A stretch of DNA of 64,000 nt, taken from NCBI GenBank assembly GCA_043228905.1, contig JBHGNT010000018.1:17174001-17238000 (forward strand). Direction: 5' to 3'. Every line of letters starts with the position of its first letter. Position 1 is the stretch's first letter. The translations under genes and the position numbers were made by a program. Origin of the DNA: Azolla caroliniana (lineage: Eukaryota; Polypodiophyta). Shown here in pieces: positions 43,834 to 55,012 of the stretch. The notes beneath the pieces are model-generated. The model was given only the letters and a program-made list of their open reading frames with translations. It was not told the origin of the DNA and ran no database searches.

Positions 43834-44592
43834 TTAGGGCTCGAGCTTGAAGTATCCCATATTATTGAAGATCCCACCACTACTAGTTTGGGAAGAAGAA
43901 TTAACTCTAGAAATGACACTATTCATGCCACTACTAGTATTGGTAGTGCTAGTGTGAGTGGAGTGTGGACTATGGGAGGAAGAATTGGGAGAGGACTCGT
44001 GGTGACGAACATGACTAGAGAAGCTTAGATGCGAGGACGAAGGCATATGGTCATGATCATGGTCATGACTAGAAGCACTACTAGAGGTTAGAAGAAGAGG
44101 ACTAATGTCCATGGGGTGGTGATGCATCACATGTTGTGGATGATTATGACCATGATGATGGTGATGGAGAGATGAAGTGCTAGATGGTGATTGAAGCATC
44201 AATGGATGTTGTGTGATGACATGGGAGGTAGATTGAAGGAGCGAGAGGTGAGATCGGGCAATAGTGAGCTCTTGTTGCAAGCTCGCGACATGGCGTTGGA
44301 GGAGTGAGATAGTGCCCACGCACCCGTACACGGGGTCTTTCATTCTCGCCTCGGCTTCGTACGCGAGGGAGCTCGCGGCATCCTCTCTTTGGGCCACCGG
44401 GATCTCGTTCAACATCTTGCTCACATTGCTCGCGCCGAAGACCTTGTGCACGTGCGCAAACTTCTGCGGGTTGTCGGCCGGGAAGTATGGTGCGAACACG
44501 CATTCGGCCGTGCATTTCCGGCGCAGGAACTTGCAAGCCGCGCACGGAGACGAGGATGACGATGCGAGATTGTTGAAAGGTGTAGTGGCCAT
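43834..44592 (-). CDS. LOB-domain (LBD) transcription factor, class I
   Basis: A single-exon 252-residue protein. The LOB domain spans about residues 16-115. The C-block is CAACKFLRRKCTAEC (Cys17, 20, 27, 31; CX2CX6CX3C zinc-binding). The GAS block follows (FGASNVSKML at 52-61, then DPVYGCVG), and then a leucine-zipper-like coiled coil (ISLLQRHVASLQQEL). The C-terminal half is Ser/His-rich with a HHHHHGHNH tract and ends GYFKLEP. LBD proteins bind GCGGCG-type DNA in the nucleus and control organ boundary, root or vascular development. Class I is supported by the complete zipper; I do not assign an orthologue. The start codon at 44592 gives the usual short N-terminus. This is the only clearly intact host gene in the window, and its coding GC is above its AT-rich surroundings. 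Confidence 0.96.
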   Translation of the reverse strand: MATTPFNNLASSSSSPCAACKFLRRKCTAECVFAPYFPADNPQKFAHVHKVFGASNVSKMLNEIPVAQREDAASSLAYEAEARMKDPVYGCVGTISLLQRHVASLQQELTIARSHLSLLQSTSHVITQHPLMLQSPSSTSSLHHHHHGHNHPQHVMHHHPMDISPLLLTSSSASSHDHDHDHMPSSSHLSFSSHVRHHESSPNSSSHSPHSTHTSTTNTSSGMNSVISRVNSSSQTSSGGIFNNMGYFKLEP

Positions 44593-47500
44593 GTAGTTTT
44601 GATTCTCTCTTATGTAGAGATTTTTAAGAAAGAAGCTTGAAAAGCAAGAAACAGAGTTTAATATGCATCAAATGCTGGATTTTTTTGCTGCAGTAATCCC
44701 CTTGGTCCTCCTTTTCTGTGTCTTTTTGTTCTTACTACAGACAGGAAAAACCTAACTTACAATGACGGTGTTAATTAATGCTGAAGCTACTACTATAAGT
44801 ATTGAATTAATTTCCCTTCCTTCTAGTAAAACATGAAGGAGCTTAACGAAGAAACCCTTACTCTAAAAAAATCCCTGCAAACTTTTGGAAAATCCTTATA
44901 CTAATTATATAACGAAATACCAAATTGGCAAACGTTCTACACTTAAACAAATTTGGAACAAACAAAACGCTAAACCTACGCTTTGCTATTAAACCTCTAC
45001 ATTTGACCCGAAAACCCTAATCTGTAATTACTTTTATATATATGATTATGCATCATAACACATAATTCCCAATGAATGGATATAATCTTCTGAGAAGCTA
45101 AAAAGAAGGATCAAATTAAAGCTCCCTGCCGAGACCCAGAAAAAGATGCTTCTTGAATCTGCACTAAAAAGAACCCAGCTAATCAGCAGCTGTGGTGTTC
45201 AGAAAAACAGAAAAATGGATGGAAAATCAAGCTCAAGCTTGGAAGAAGAAGAAGAAGAAGAAACCTTAGCATGGTTAAAAAAGACTGAGTCCTCAACACC
45301 ATTTTATTTTTTTTATTTATTTAATTATTGAATGTCATTTTTGTCTTCTAACAATCTCAAATCAAATCAATTCAAAAGAGAAATAACACATCCATGCAAA
45401 AATAGAGTATTTAATTATTTGTTTTATTTTTTATTTAATAAATAAATAAGATCCCACTCCTCCCCCCATTTACTTTTATCCAAAGCAAACAAGAAAAGTA
45501 GTCTCACTTGACTTCACTAACTCTCTTGGCAACCTTTGTGTTGACACAGTTGTTGTTGTTATCATGGACACTTCGTAGACTTACTCGCCCACGTACTTTT
45601 CTTCTGCTTTTGAAGAAGCCTGGATTCACACTCGCCTCCAGCTCATGGTTCGTACTGCGGGTGTCAGCTGCTTTATGCTGTAGATTAGTTAAAATCCGGA
45701 CGGCCCTTGCGGTCAGTTTCAGACAGCTGCCATTGACAACTTGTCATCAAGCTTCACATGCAGCACTATTGATGGTGGTGACCTGAGTTTGGAAGTCCAG
45801 AAAACTCACACGTTTGTGTGATTCATCACACATACGTTATTGTCTCCGATTCAACAAACCTACATTGTTGAGTGAGATAGTGTGATGCTACTTGTACAAT
45901 TGCATATGTTTTATGACTCCTATCGTATAAGGTGCACTATTTGCAAGGGTGTAATATGAAAAAAGCATTTGTTACAAAGGTAGGAAAATCAAATCTACAC
46001 CTTGTCATTTTAACAATATCAATAATACCCCTTTCAAGCAAAAAACCCTAAGATGTTGTATAATGGTGTTTGCCATTCAAGGTAACTTTCTACGGCCCAG
46101 TTGAATTAATAAGCTTGATTGTTTTTACTACGTAGTTGTTGCCTATTATGAATTAAATTTATAATGTTTCAAAATCTATGTGGAGCCATAATTATAGCAC
46201 TTAGTTCAAACTGAATTTAGCTCAAGCCTGGTGATTAGTTGCATATTGTAGCATTTAGCTCATATTGACCCATATAAACACCGACTTTAAATGTCGTTAA
46301 ATAAAAAAACTCTCAAAGAAAAGGTTGTACATGTGAATCCACACACATATAAGCATGTATGCATACATACTTCTAGACATGTAGATATAATATATATAAA
46401 AACTCAATTATGCATTCTCTTTGATTATGTAGGTTTAGCATTCACTATACTTCATTTTTAAGATGGTTAATTCTCACACAAATCCCAAAGTTTGACTTAT
46501 TAAAATGTTGACAAGACTAGCTAAAAGGTTGTTAACTTCGTTGTGTCAACTTCTCTAACATCAAGGTTGGTTCTCGCCCATTTAAATGTTGACATATGTC
46601 TTACACAAGGATATTACATATCATATTTCTAATTTCTCGAGGTCACTTTGAAAGGAGGTTAATTGTCATCCCATGTTCCACAACCATGAAACTTTCATTG
46701 ACACTTCTGTTTTTTTTACAATGAAGGATATTATCACACAAGTGTCTTGTTTTCCCCCACACAAGGCGATTAAAATAAAGTTTCCAAATTGCTATTTGTC
46801 TCCCTTGTTTCCCACACGATATTACCTATAATAAAGAAGGTAAATTGTAGAATTGAATAGGCTTTACAAGGTTGTGATACCAATCTATGAATTGACGAAG
46901 CCAACGTCTTATAACAATAAATGCAAGTTGTATTCGTAGATCAATACAAATTCTGCATGCACACGCTCCCTAAGAAATGTGATAGCTTATTTCCATTCAT
47001 TTGATTAAAACTCATTTCAATTATTATTGGTGAAAGGATGTTAGTTGTGCATCAGTGAATATAACCACAAAGATACAAACAACAATATGATGTTCTAGAT
47101 CGTCTTGAAAATATGCCTTTGTAAATTTCATTTAAATACTTAGCTTCAATTTGGCATTTATTGCAAGTTAATATAATAAGAAGTATATTGTAGTTAATGA
47201 AACACCATACACATTGCTTTTAGAAATTAGATGCACCCACTCTATTGGCTATAAATGAGGATGTAATGATTACCTTGGTAATGTCAAAATGGCGAGGACA
47301 TATGCCCATGATTTGGTAAACAAGAAAGGGCGGGTTGTTGGTTAAATGATTTAGGGATTGTGTTTCACATGGTATGCTTTCAATGCATGTCTACTTGAAA
47401 TATTTTAGCCTTTCTCAACACCCGAGATAATGCATTGTATGTCCCACTTTTCTCATAATGTTTCCCCTAATGAATCCTCCTTTGGCAAGTCATACTTCTT

Positions 47501-48047
47501 TGCTTTATCAAACCACAAGGTGGTAATTGAACTAACGTTAGTAAGGAAAGAACATGTCCTATCTACTAATTGTATTGTGGGTAAGGCATTTTTTTTCGGA
47601 AGCTTGTCGGGTCACTATGATATTTATGGCTGAGTAAGAGGCAACCTTGAAGGCATGGTCTTTTGATGGAATGCCAAGTCCCACATTACATATACTCCTT
47701 CACAATTACTAGTTGATTACACCTCCCAAAAAATGTTGTTTGATGAATGGAAGTGTCCAAGGAATTTCTAAAAAGAAATTCATAAGCTTAGTGATGAAAA
47801 AACATATTATGCCTTTTGAGCTTGAGATGTTTTGGGAGGTGGTGTAAATCATGGCCATTGAGATTGAAGAGGCACAAATACAAAGCATTTAGTATAGTGA
47901 AATAGATGCTTCTCAAACCCCTACTCGAAAAATAGAGCAAAATTCAGAGAATATAATTCTAAATTAGAATAACAATGGGGTTTGATTAATAAAATCCTTA
48001 TATAGCTTCCCTCTTATCAGTTGTTGAGCACATAACACTCTTGTAAG
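44593..48047. other. 3.4 kb AT-rich region, no gene recognised
   Basis: It begins with the upstream region of the LBD gene. Short frames (for example at 45146-45331 and 45508-45786) show no domain. Poly(T)/AT-rich low complexity is frequent. I see no RNA gene or defined repeat. Confidence 0.5.
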
Positions 48048-48504
48048 TAACAATCGGCAACAATTTGGTTTGAATAGAACCGAACAACGAAACCACGACT
48101 TAATAGGTTAAACGGTTCGATTCGGTTCAAGTCCTGGTTCAAGTTTTTTTAATGGTTCGGTTTCAATGGTTGGAAACCGTGATTTAAATAGTTTAATGGT
48201 TTTTTAATTTAAAACAAAATATTATTATTTTAAAAACAATCTTTTCATTTTTAAGCCTAATTCTCACATTTTAGGAAAATCTTTAAATTTTTGAAAAATT
48301 AAAATTTTGAATTTTGAATTTTGACCTAGTTGAAAATCGAAACTGCGGTTTTAAGGGATTACTGGTTTACTGGTTTAACAGTTTGGAATTTTTTTAACGG
48401 TTTGGTTTAAACAGTTTCATGATTCAGTTCGGTTCAAGTTTCAAAAAAATTTAACGCTTTGGTTTTGACACTCTCGAACCGAACCGAACTATTGCCGATT
48501 GTTA
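48048..48504. mobile_element. MITE-like element
   Basis: The ends are inverted copies: TAACAATCGGCAACAATTTG on the left, and TAACAATCGGCAATAGTTCG as the complement of the right end (17 of 20 match). The interior is AT-rich with several GGTTCGGTTT and AAACCGAACC-like motifs facing each other, and has no coding potential. Flanks (CTTGTAAG, TTCATAAG) are at most an imperfect 8-bp duplication. Confidence 0.7.
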
Positions 48505-49090
48505 TTCATAAGTTGAATAATGCAACCATGTAGTAATGATACATTGTAATGCAACTACATTCAAGTGTACCAAAATCTTGCACAGTATTTGTGAACTTGG
48601 AGATAAAATGTTCAATGACAAACTAATGAATAGTTTCATTAACATACTATATGCCCATACTGCAAAACCTCTTGATAGGTCAAATGTGTTGGTTCTTAAT
48701 TGAAGCTTGTTTGATAGTGATTGCCTATGAGGATTCCATGATGAGCCCTAACAATCCAAGGGAAGCCCTAACAACCTCAATACCATTAATAACACCCTCT
48801 ACAAGAACAAAATGTGTAATAACCTATGCAACACGTGACAATATTACAAAAGGTATAAATTCCCATACTATGTAGGTCTCTATTGATATTAGGCATTCTT
48901 CATGCACCACCCCGACACTTGTTGTAGGGAACCTAATAGGAAGTTCAAACAAGGGCTAACTGTTAGTGAGTAACACAAAATCTAGACAAACATGAGCAAC
49001 GAGCTCAAGAAACATCCAAGTGGAAAAGGAAGCCCCTAAAATTTTAATCTATCAAAGCATCTCAAGCACCACCTCAATAACCACTAACAT
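48505..49090. other. Unassigned sequence upstream of the LINE
   Basis: No recognisable gene. This is the left flank of the LINE target and would join 61942 in the empty site. Confidence 0.5.
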
Positions 49091-49731
49091 CTCCAAGGGT
49101 GATGAATTTTTATTTTATTTAAAATAAAATAAAATCCTTCCATTAGTTTTTAAAAAAGGCACATCATCTACAATGTTATTTTTTCCGTGGAGATTGTGCA
49201 ACTATTGAAGCCACTCTATCCCACAACACCCGATCTGAAAGATCATTAAATGTTTTTTTGGTTTTTTCCAAGCTGGCCACATTTAGCATACATATCCACC
49301 AAAGCATTCCCAAGCTCAATATTGTATTCCAATAGTCACACGATTTCATTGTGAATTTCTATGCCCTTATCAGCTACCACTACACTGCCACAATCCTTTT
49401 CGCAAACTTACAAGGGTGTTTGCATCTAGAAGTAGTCCAATTACTGCAGTAGCATCTTCAAAAGAGTCCACATCTAGCATATGCATCAACTAGAATAGCC
49501 ACAAGACACGGATTTGAATCAAACTCCCTTTCAATGATCTCATTATGGATTTCTTGCCCTCTTCTCATAGCTTTTAGGCTTATGCATGCCTTCAAAGTAA
49601 AAATATAGGTCACAAAATTTCGCATAGTCCCTTTCAACTACTCTTAGACTGCTATAGACATATGTTTGTCCCTGAGCATAAGAAATAATAGTTATACATT
49701 GACACATGCCTCATGTTGGTGGAGGAAATAC

Positions 49732-51718
49732 CTAGAGTGGTGGGTGATACCTCCAACGTTTACCATCATTAACCATGCATAATACCTTCATCATTTCCCA
49801 TCTCTTCTTAAAAACCTCTTGCTTTTGAAAGACTACATCTGGATCATCTTTGATAGCATCATATTCTCCTTTTAGTGTATGCACTAAGGTCATCCAAATC
49901 TCCTTGACTCCATCCACAACATTCCATTGAATTTGTTGAAATATCCTTCGACATCTACTAGTCCACAAAACCCATATAATTATTGAACTAATCGTCTCCC
50001 AAACCATGCCATTTTGGACTAAATTAATAGGCATGTATGGCGACACTTCCTCAACATATCGACCTCTTGTATGTAATGCAAAGTTAACATTTTCTTTTTC
50101 ATAATCTTGTACCTCACCCTTAATATTAGCCCACATAACTGCCCCCTATTTATATATTCTAGAGCCATAAACCTCATGCAAGAGACGTAAAAATCTTTTC
50201 CAAACCAATTTGGCAGCCATACATAACCAAAATAGGTGATGAAGAGACTCCACTTCCAAACCACAAAAATCACACATCTTATCCACTTCTTTACACTACA
50301 TCCAAGCCCTAACAGGAACCACATAATTAACAATCAACCATCTAAATAGAATAATCTTCTTTGGAATTTGCATAGCCCATAGCCATTTCCAAAATGTTGT
50401 CATGTGAGTAGGATCCACATTATAAGTCAACCATTTTGTTGTTGCTATTGGCCAATGGCGTACCTTACGTCTTATCATCTCCCTTCCCAATCGAACGGAA
50501 TACTGAAAAAATGGAATTGGCCTAACATCCTCTCCAGAATATGATGTAGGCAACCACTTCCATTCTCCTGGGTCCCAATCCAATTCACATAATGGTTTTT
50601 CCCCCACTACCCATAGATCCCACCATGGATGCACATCATTAGGATTAGGGTCAAGAACCCAACCCTTATCTACCTTAGCTAGAATTCTAATGGGTTTTAA
50701 TATAGCCTTAGCCAAACATTCATCTTCCCGGGTAATCATCCCTAATCGTCCATCCTATAGAACATCATAGCTTAAGAAAGTACCATCATCTCTTAGGCCA
50801 CAAACTCCCAGTAAAACCTGAAAATAATCCCATCCACTTATGACAATTAGAAAGTATATTATCTTGAAAGGGTAACTGCAACCTCCTTAACTCATCAACT
50901 ATCACCATTCCTCCTCTTATTCCTCTACATTCTTGTTGAATAATATGAGTAGGGTTGTGAACAAATTGTTGCCAATTACTAAGTGATGAGGCAAAAGATG
51001 AGTCCACTTGAGCCCAATTTAATCTGACTCTCCTCCCCAACATAGACCCTTCAACATCTAGAAATAAAGGATTCCAAACCAATGGTTGATGTAACCATTC
51101 ATCCACCGACGTGGGTCAGACTTGTTGCAAGTTATCCTTTATGAACCACCAGGCTCGCTTTATTGCAGCAAAGAATCTATCATTTTGAAACACCATCTTA
51201 TGCGAATGAAAGTTAGGAATAAACCACCATCGGAGAGACCTTGTCCATTCACCTCTAGTTTTCGGGAAGACCTCTTTCATTCCCAATTGAAGAAACATCT
51301 TCCACGGCTCATTTCCTGGCAGTAATCCTCGTACAATAAATTTTGCCAATAATGGCTTACATTGTATCAAAGGATCTACCAAACCTAAACCCCCTTGAGA
51401 AGTCGGCGCTATAATAGTTTTCCAAGCTACCTTTGGTCTAACATAATTAAAATAAGTAGATCCCCATAAAAAATTCCTAATCAATCTCTGTAACTTTGAT
51501 AACAATCATCTAGAGAATAACCAAGAGGATAGAATATACCACATTGAGGAGAGTAATACTTGATTAGAAATAGCTAGCCTCCCAACAAGTGACAAATTCG
51601 TAGAACTCCAAAAGATCAATTTCTTCCTCAAAGAAAGCAATAATGGTTGTATATGAGCTTCTGGAGGAAGACTAATTCCCACTTGGCATCCTAAATATCT
51701 CACAGGAGAGCCCTTTGG
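49732..51718 (-). pseudogene. LINE ORF2 C-terminus (RT thumb and zinc-binding domain)
   Basis: Minus strand from 51718: PVRYLGCQVGISLPPEAHIQ, SLVGRLAISNQVLLSSMWYI, NFLWGSTYFNYVRPKVAW, then the zf-RVT region (KWLWAMQIPKKIILFRWLIV) and IWMTLVHTLKGEYDAIK, ending at 49732. Frames are broken at about 51505, 51110, 50750 and 50290. It binds element RNA and supports target-primed reverse transcription in intact relatives. Confidence 0.88.
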
Positions 51719-51952
51719 TGTCATGATATGGCAAGACTCGAACCCATGACCTTATGCTACATGGGTCGAGCTCTTGACCATTAAATTATACATTGTAATA
51801 CATAGAATATTATTTTCATTTATGTTTTATTATAGAAAATTGATGTATATTCCATATTTCTCTGGAACATTCTAGAAACTTCAGGAGTATTCCTTAGAAC
51901 ACTATAAAAGGAGGCACAAGGAATTATTTCGAACCAAATTGGTTCAAACTGT
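51719..51952 (+). repeat. Gypsy-D left LTR, proximal part
   Basis: Nearly identical to 53593-53815 apart from a small deletion (CTACATGGG present here, absent there). It includes an ACTATAAAAGGAGGC promoter site (about 51900). The complement of 51724-51790 looks tRNA-like. Confidence 0.88.
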
Positions 51953-53121
51953 CAAGAACAGTACTAAGACAGAGAAGGACTTAGTACTAAAAGAAGTATT
52001 AGTGCTAAGAGAGGTGAAGAACTCTCGAGAGAAGGAAAGAGTGAGTGAGAGGGAGGGAGAGAGAGATCGAGAGAGAGAGAGAGTGATGATAAGAAAAGAT
52101 ATATATCCAATGTTAAAACTAGATGGGAGTCGATGACGATCCGCATAAACCTTGTGTGTTTGTTGAGCTTGTTGGAGATGAGTAGACAAATCCGCTTGTA
52201 TCTTGCGTAACCTCTCCAAACGATCCTCTACGCAAGGATTTGTGGACACCTCTGGGGTTTCAACTACACACCACCGGGGGTGACATCCCGTATAAGCATA
52301 AAATGGCGTAACTTTTGTGGATGCGTGGATAGAGTTGTTATAGGCAAATTCGGCGAAGTGGAGAATATCTGCCTAGTCATCCTGATGATAACTGAGAAAG
52401 CACCGCAGATACTACTCCAACGTTTGATTGGTTCGTTCGGCTTGGCCGTCGGTTTGTGGGTGGTAGCCGGAGGAGAGGTTACAACTGACCTTGAGCATGT
52501 TAAAAAGGTGCTTCTAGAATTTTGACACGAACTGGGGTCCACGGTCGCTGATGATACTACCGGGAAGTCCATGATGCCACATACTTCATGCATGACAATT
52601 TCGGCAGTGTCTTCACTGGAGATCTCCTTAGTACATGGCAAGAAATGAGCCATCTTCGTATATCGATCGACCACCGTTAGAATCGCATTGAACCCCTTAG
52701 AGATTGGAAGATCTGTGATGAAGTCTAGAGCAATGGACTGCCACGGCTTGCTTGGAATTGGTAATGGTTCTAATAAACCATATGGATGATGCCTTGGCAT
52801 TTTCGCTTTGCAGCATGTATCACAAGTCCGAACAAAATCCTCGACAAATTGTCGCATATAGGGCCACCGGAATGATCATTGTACTAAATGTAGTGTTTTA
52901 GTACTACCAAAATGCCCAGCTGTATATGTGTCATGACAGTTTTGTACTACTTGAAGGCGGCAAGAACCATTAGGAACATGCAAAAGTTCTTTAAAGAAGA
53001 GTAATCCATCATGGTATTTGAATTGCCGATAGTCCGTACCTGGTGGTTGCGACTGTGAACATGACGCTCGAGAGGGATCAATTTGTGCTAGTATAGCTTG
53101 GGCGAACGCATCTGTCTTCAA
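51944..53121 (-). pseudogene. Gypsy-D integrase fragment in inverted segment
   Basis: Minus strand: YHDGLLFFKELLHVPNGSCR and GHFGSTKTLHLV (zinc-binding N-terminus), TCDTCCKAK, the first catalytic Asp region ALDFITDLPISKGFNAILTV, VVDRYTKMAHFLP, then frameshifted core. Further down VEDRLERLRKIQADL and ADRHRLPSSFNIG lead towards the C-terminus, which lies on the other strand from 53170. Confidence 0.85.
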
Positions 53122-53159
53122 GTCTTCATGTATGGCTACTCCGACGACACATCAAGACT

Positions 53160-53590
53160 ACTCGCCCATGCGAGAAGTTGGATTATCGGCAATTAGGTCC
53201 TTTCCGTATTATAGGAAAGATTAATGATGTCGCTTTTCATCTTGATCTACCTCCACAACTTCGGATACATCCGGTGTTTCATAGTTCTCTCCTCGAACCC
53301 TATCAAGAAATCACCATCCCAGGCCGTATTACACAACCTCCACCCCCGATCGAGCTTGAAGATGGACCTGAGTACGAGGTTGCCGCCATCCTTGATTCCA
53401 AGCTTGTTCGCAACAAGCTCTAGTATCTAGTCGATTGGGTAGGATATAGTCCCAGCGAGCGTACTTGGGAACCGATAGAGAATGTCACCAATGCTCGTGC
53501 TCTTCTTGAAGACTTCCATCGTCAATATCCAGACAAACCGGGTCCTCAATCCAAAACGACTCGTTACACTCGTCGTTTTAAAGGGGGGAT
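53160..53590 (+). pseudogene. Gypsy-D integrase C-terminus and chromodomain
   Basis: Plus strand: RQLGPFRIIGKIND (GPY/F-like), LRIHPVFHSSLLEPY, then a chromodomain with EYEVAAILDSKL and VDWVGYSPSERTWEP. The Lys/Arg-rich tail ends 2-3 bases before the right LTR. A stop at 53421-53423 interrupts it. Confidence 0.88.
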
Positions 53591-53592
53591 AG

Positions 53593-54015
53593 TGTCATGA
53601 TATGGCAAGACTCGAACCCATGACCTTATGCGTCGAGCTCTTGACCATTAGATTATACATTGTAATACGTAGAATATTATTTTCATTTATGTTTTATTAT
53701 AGAAAATTGATGTATATTCCAGATTTCTCTGGAACATTCTAGAAACTTCAGGAGTATTCCTTAGAACACTATTAAAGGAGGCACAAGGCATTATTTCGAA
53801 CCAAATCGGTTCAACGCCAGTCTTAAGCCTCCTAGTTACTGTACATTTTCTTCACATAATATATATCTTTTCTTATCATCACTCTCTCTCTCTCTCGATC
53901 TCTCTCTCCCTCCCTCTCACTCACTCTTTCCTTCTCTCGAGAGTTCTTCACCTCTCTTAGTACTAATACTTCTTTTAGTACTAAGTCCTTCTCTGTCTTA
54001 GTACTGTTCCTGACA
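53593..54015 (+). repeat. Gypsy-D right LTR
   Basis: TGTCATGATATGG to CTGTTCCTGACA, 423 bp, with ACTATTAAAGGAGGC and a CT-rich tract at 53880-53930. The distal 150 bp is the reverse complement of 51952-52105 in the left LTR. Confidence 0.88.
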
Positions 54016-54020
54016 TTTGG

Positions 54021-54771
54021 TATCCAATGGAATCCATTGTCTAGACACCAAGTAGGAGTAAGCCCTTCCCCAACCCAAAATCCCACTGATTTATGCCAAT
54101 TGATAATTGCGCATGAAGCATCACAGAAATCATGGATCACACTTTGCACATTACAGAGATTTCTGTCATCTCCTACAACATATAGTGCTGTGTCATCTGC
54201 AAATTCATAGTCTAACACAACCTCCTCCACACCTCGCCACTGTATTCCTTTAATAGGTAACCTATTCTTATGTAAGAATACACTAAAGGTTTCTCCCACT
54301 AATAGAAATAAATATGGAGCCAAAGGACATCCTTCTCTCACCGATCTAGTAATCGGAAAAGTATTACATAGTGCTCCTCCAACATAGTTCTCACTACGAA
54401 TAGTTCTCACCCCACCTTCTAATTTTGGAATCAAATAAACCATTCCGTCATTCCATTCAACAAGCATCCTTCCCAATTTAAAAACTTCTTGTAAAGAGGA
54501 TGTGACAACATTGGTTATATCATCCCAATATTCTCAATTTTTTTTTGGTGATAATCCATCATTTCCTAGGCATACATTCTTCCCAATAGCTACTAATGCA
54601 GCTCTTACCTCTGCAGAAGAGATTGCCTTAACCAATGCTTCGTTCATCTCATTTGAGACCTTATGTTCTAGACAACCCAAAACTATTTTCCTTTTTTGGA
54701 GTTGTTGAACTGAAAATTGTTGGGTATTTAGTAGATTTTTATAAAAGGTTGTAGAAATGTCTCTCATTTCA
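54021..54771 (-). pseudogene. LINE ORF2 reverse transcriptase core
   Basis: Minus strand: NEALVKAISSAEVRAALVAI and GNDGLS (start of RT), then WNDGMVYLIPKLEGG, VREGCPLAPYLFLLVGE and the catalytic FADDTALYVVGD (about 54200), ending at WCLDNGFHWIPN before the gypsy-D insertion. One frameshift lies near 54530. Confidence 0.9.
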
Positions 54772-55012
54772 TGACAGGAACTCAAACGCTCCTTATGCAC
54801 AACGCTCGGCCACAACCGAGCTTAGAATCATACACAGAAAATGGGAAATAAAACACGACACGAAGAAGAAACGAGTGCACAGGATGTTTACGTGGAAAAC
54901 CCAAAGAGGGAAAAACCACGGCAGCCCACATGCTGCAAACTATCACTATGCTAGAATGTACAACAGTGAGTTCACGGAGGCAACGACCTCGTGCTCACGA
55001 TCCTCGCCACAG
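54772..55012 (-). repeat. Copia-E 3' LTR, U3 half missing
   Basis: It matches 58631-58870 closely (ACAACGCTCGGCCACAACCG and following). It joins RNase H directly at about 55012 within the LTR phrase CGCCACAGG, so the remainder of this LTR and the last residues of pol are deleted. Confidence 0.88.

Larger units (their letters stand above)
51719..54015. mobile_element. Rearranged gypsy-D element with TTTGG target duplication
   Basis: LTR-bounded insertion in the LINE; TTTGG lies at 51714-51718 and 54016-54020. Left and right LTRs both start TGTCATGATATGGCAAGACT (51719, 53593). Internal coding is inverted: integrase (TCCKAKMPRHHPYGLLEPLP, FITDLPISKGFNAILTVVDR) is on the minus strand at 51944-53121. 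The integrase C-terminus and chromodomain (LDYRQLGPFRIIGKI-like; EYEVAAILDSKLVRNKL, then YLVDWVGYSPSERTWEP) are on the plus strand at 53170-53590. The last 150-200 bp of the left LTR are also inverted relative to the right LTR. Gag, protease and RT are absent. Confidence 0.88.

Noticed and set aside
45146-45786. Small plus-strand open frames upstream of the LBD gene
   Set aside because: No recognisable domain, low complexity (poly-Glu from GAA repeats) and no convincing promoter or splice signals.
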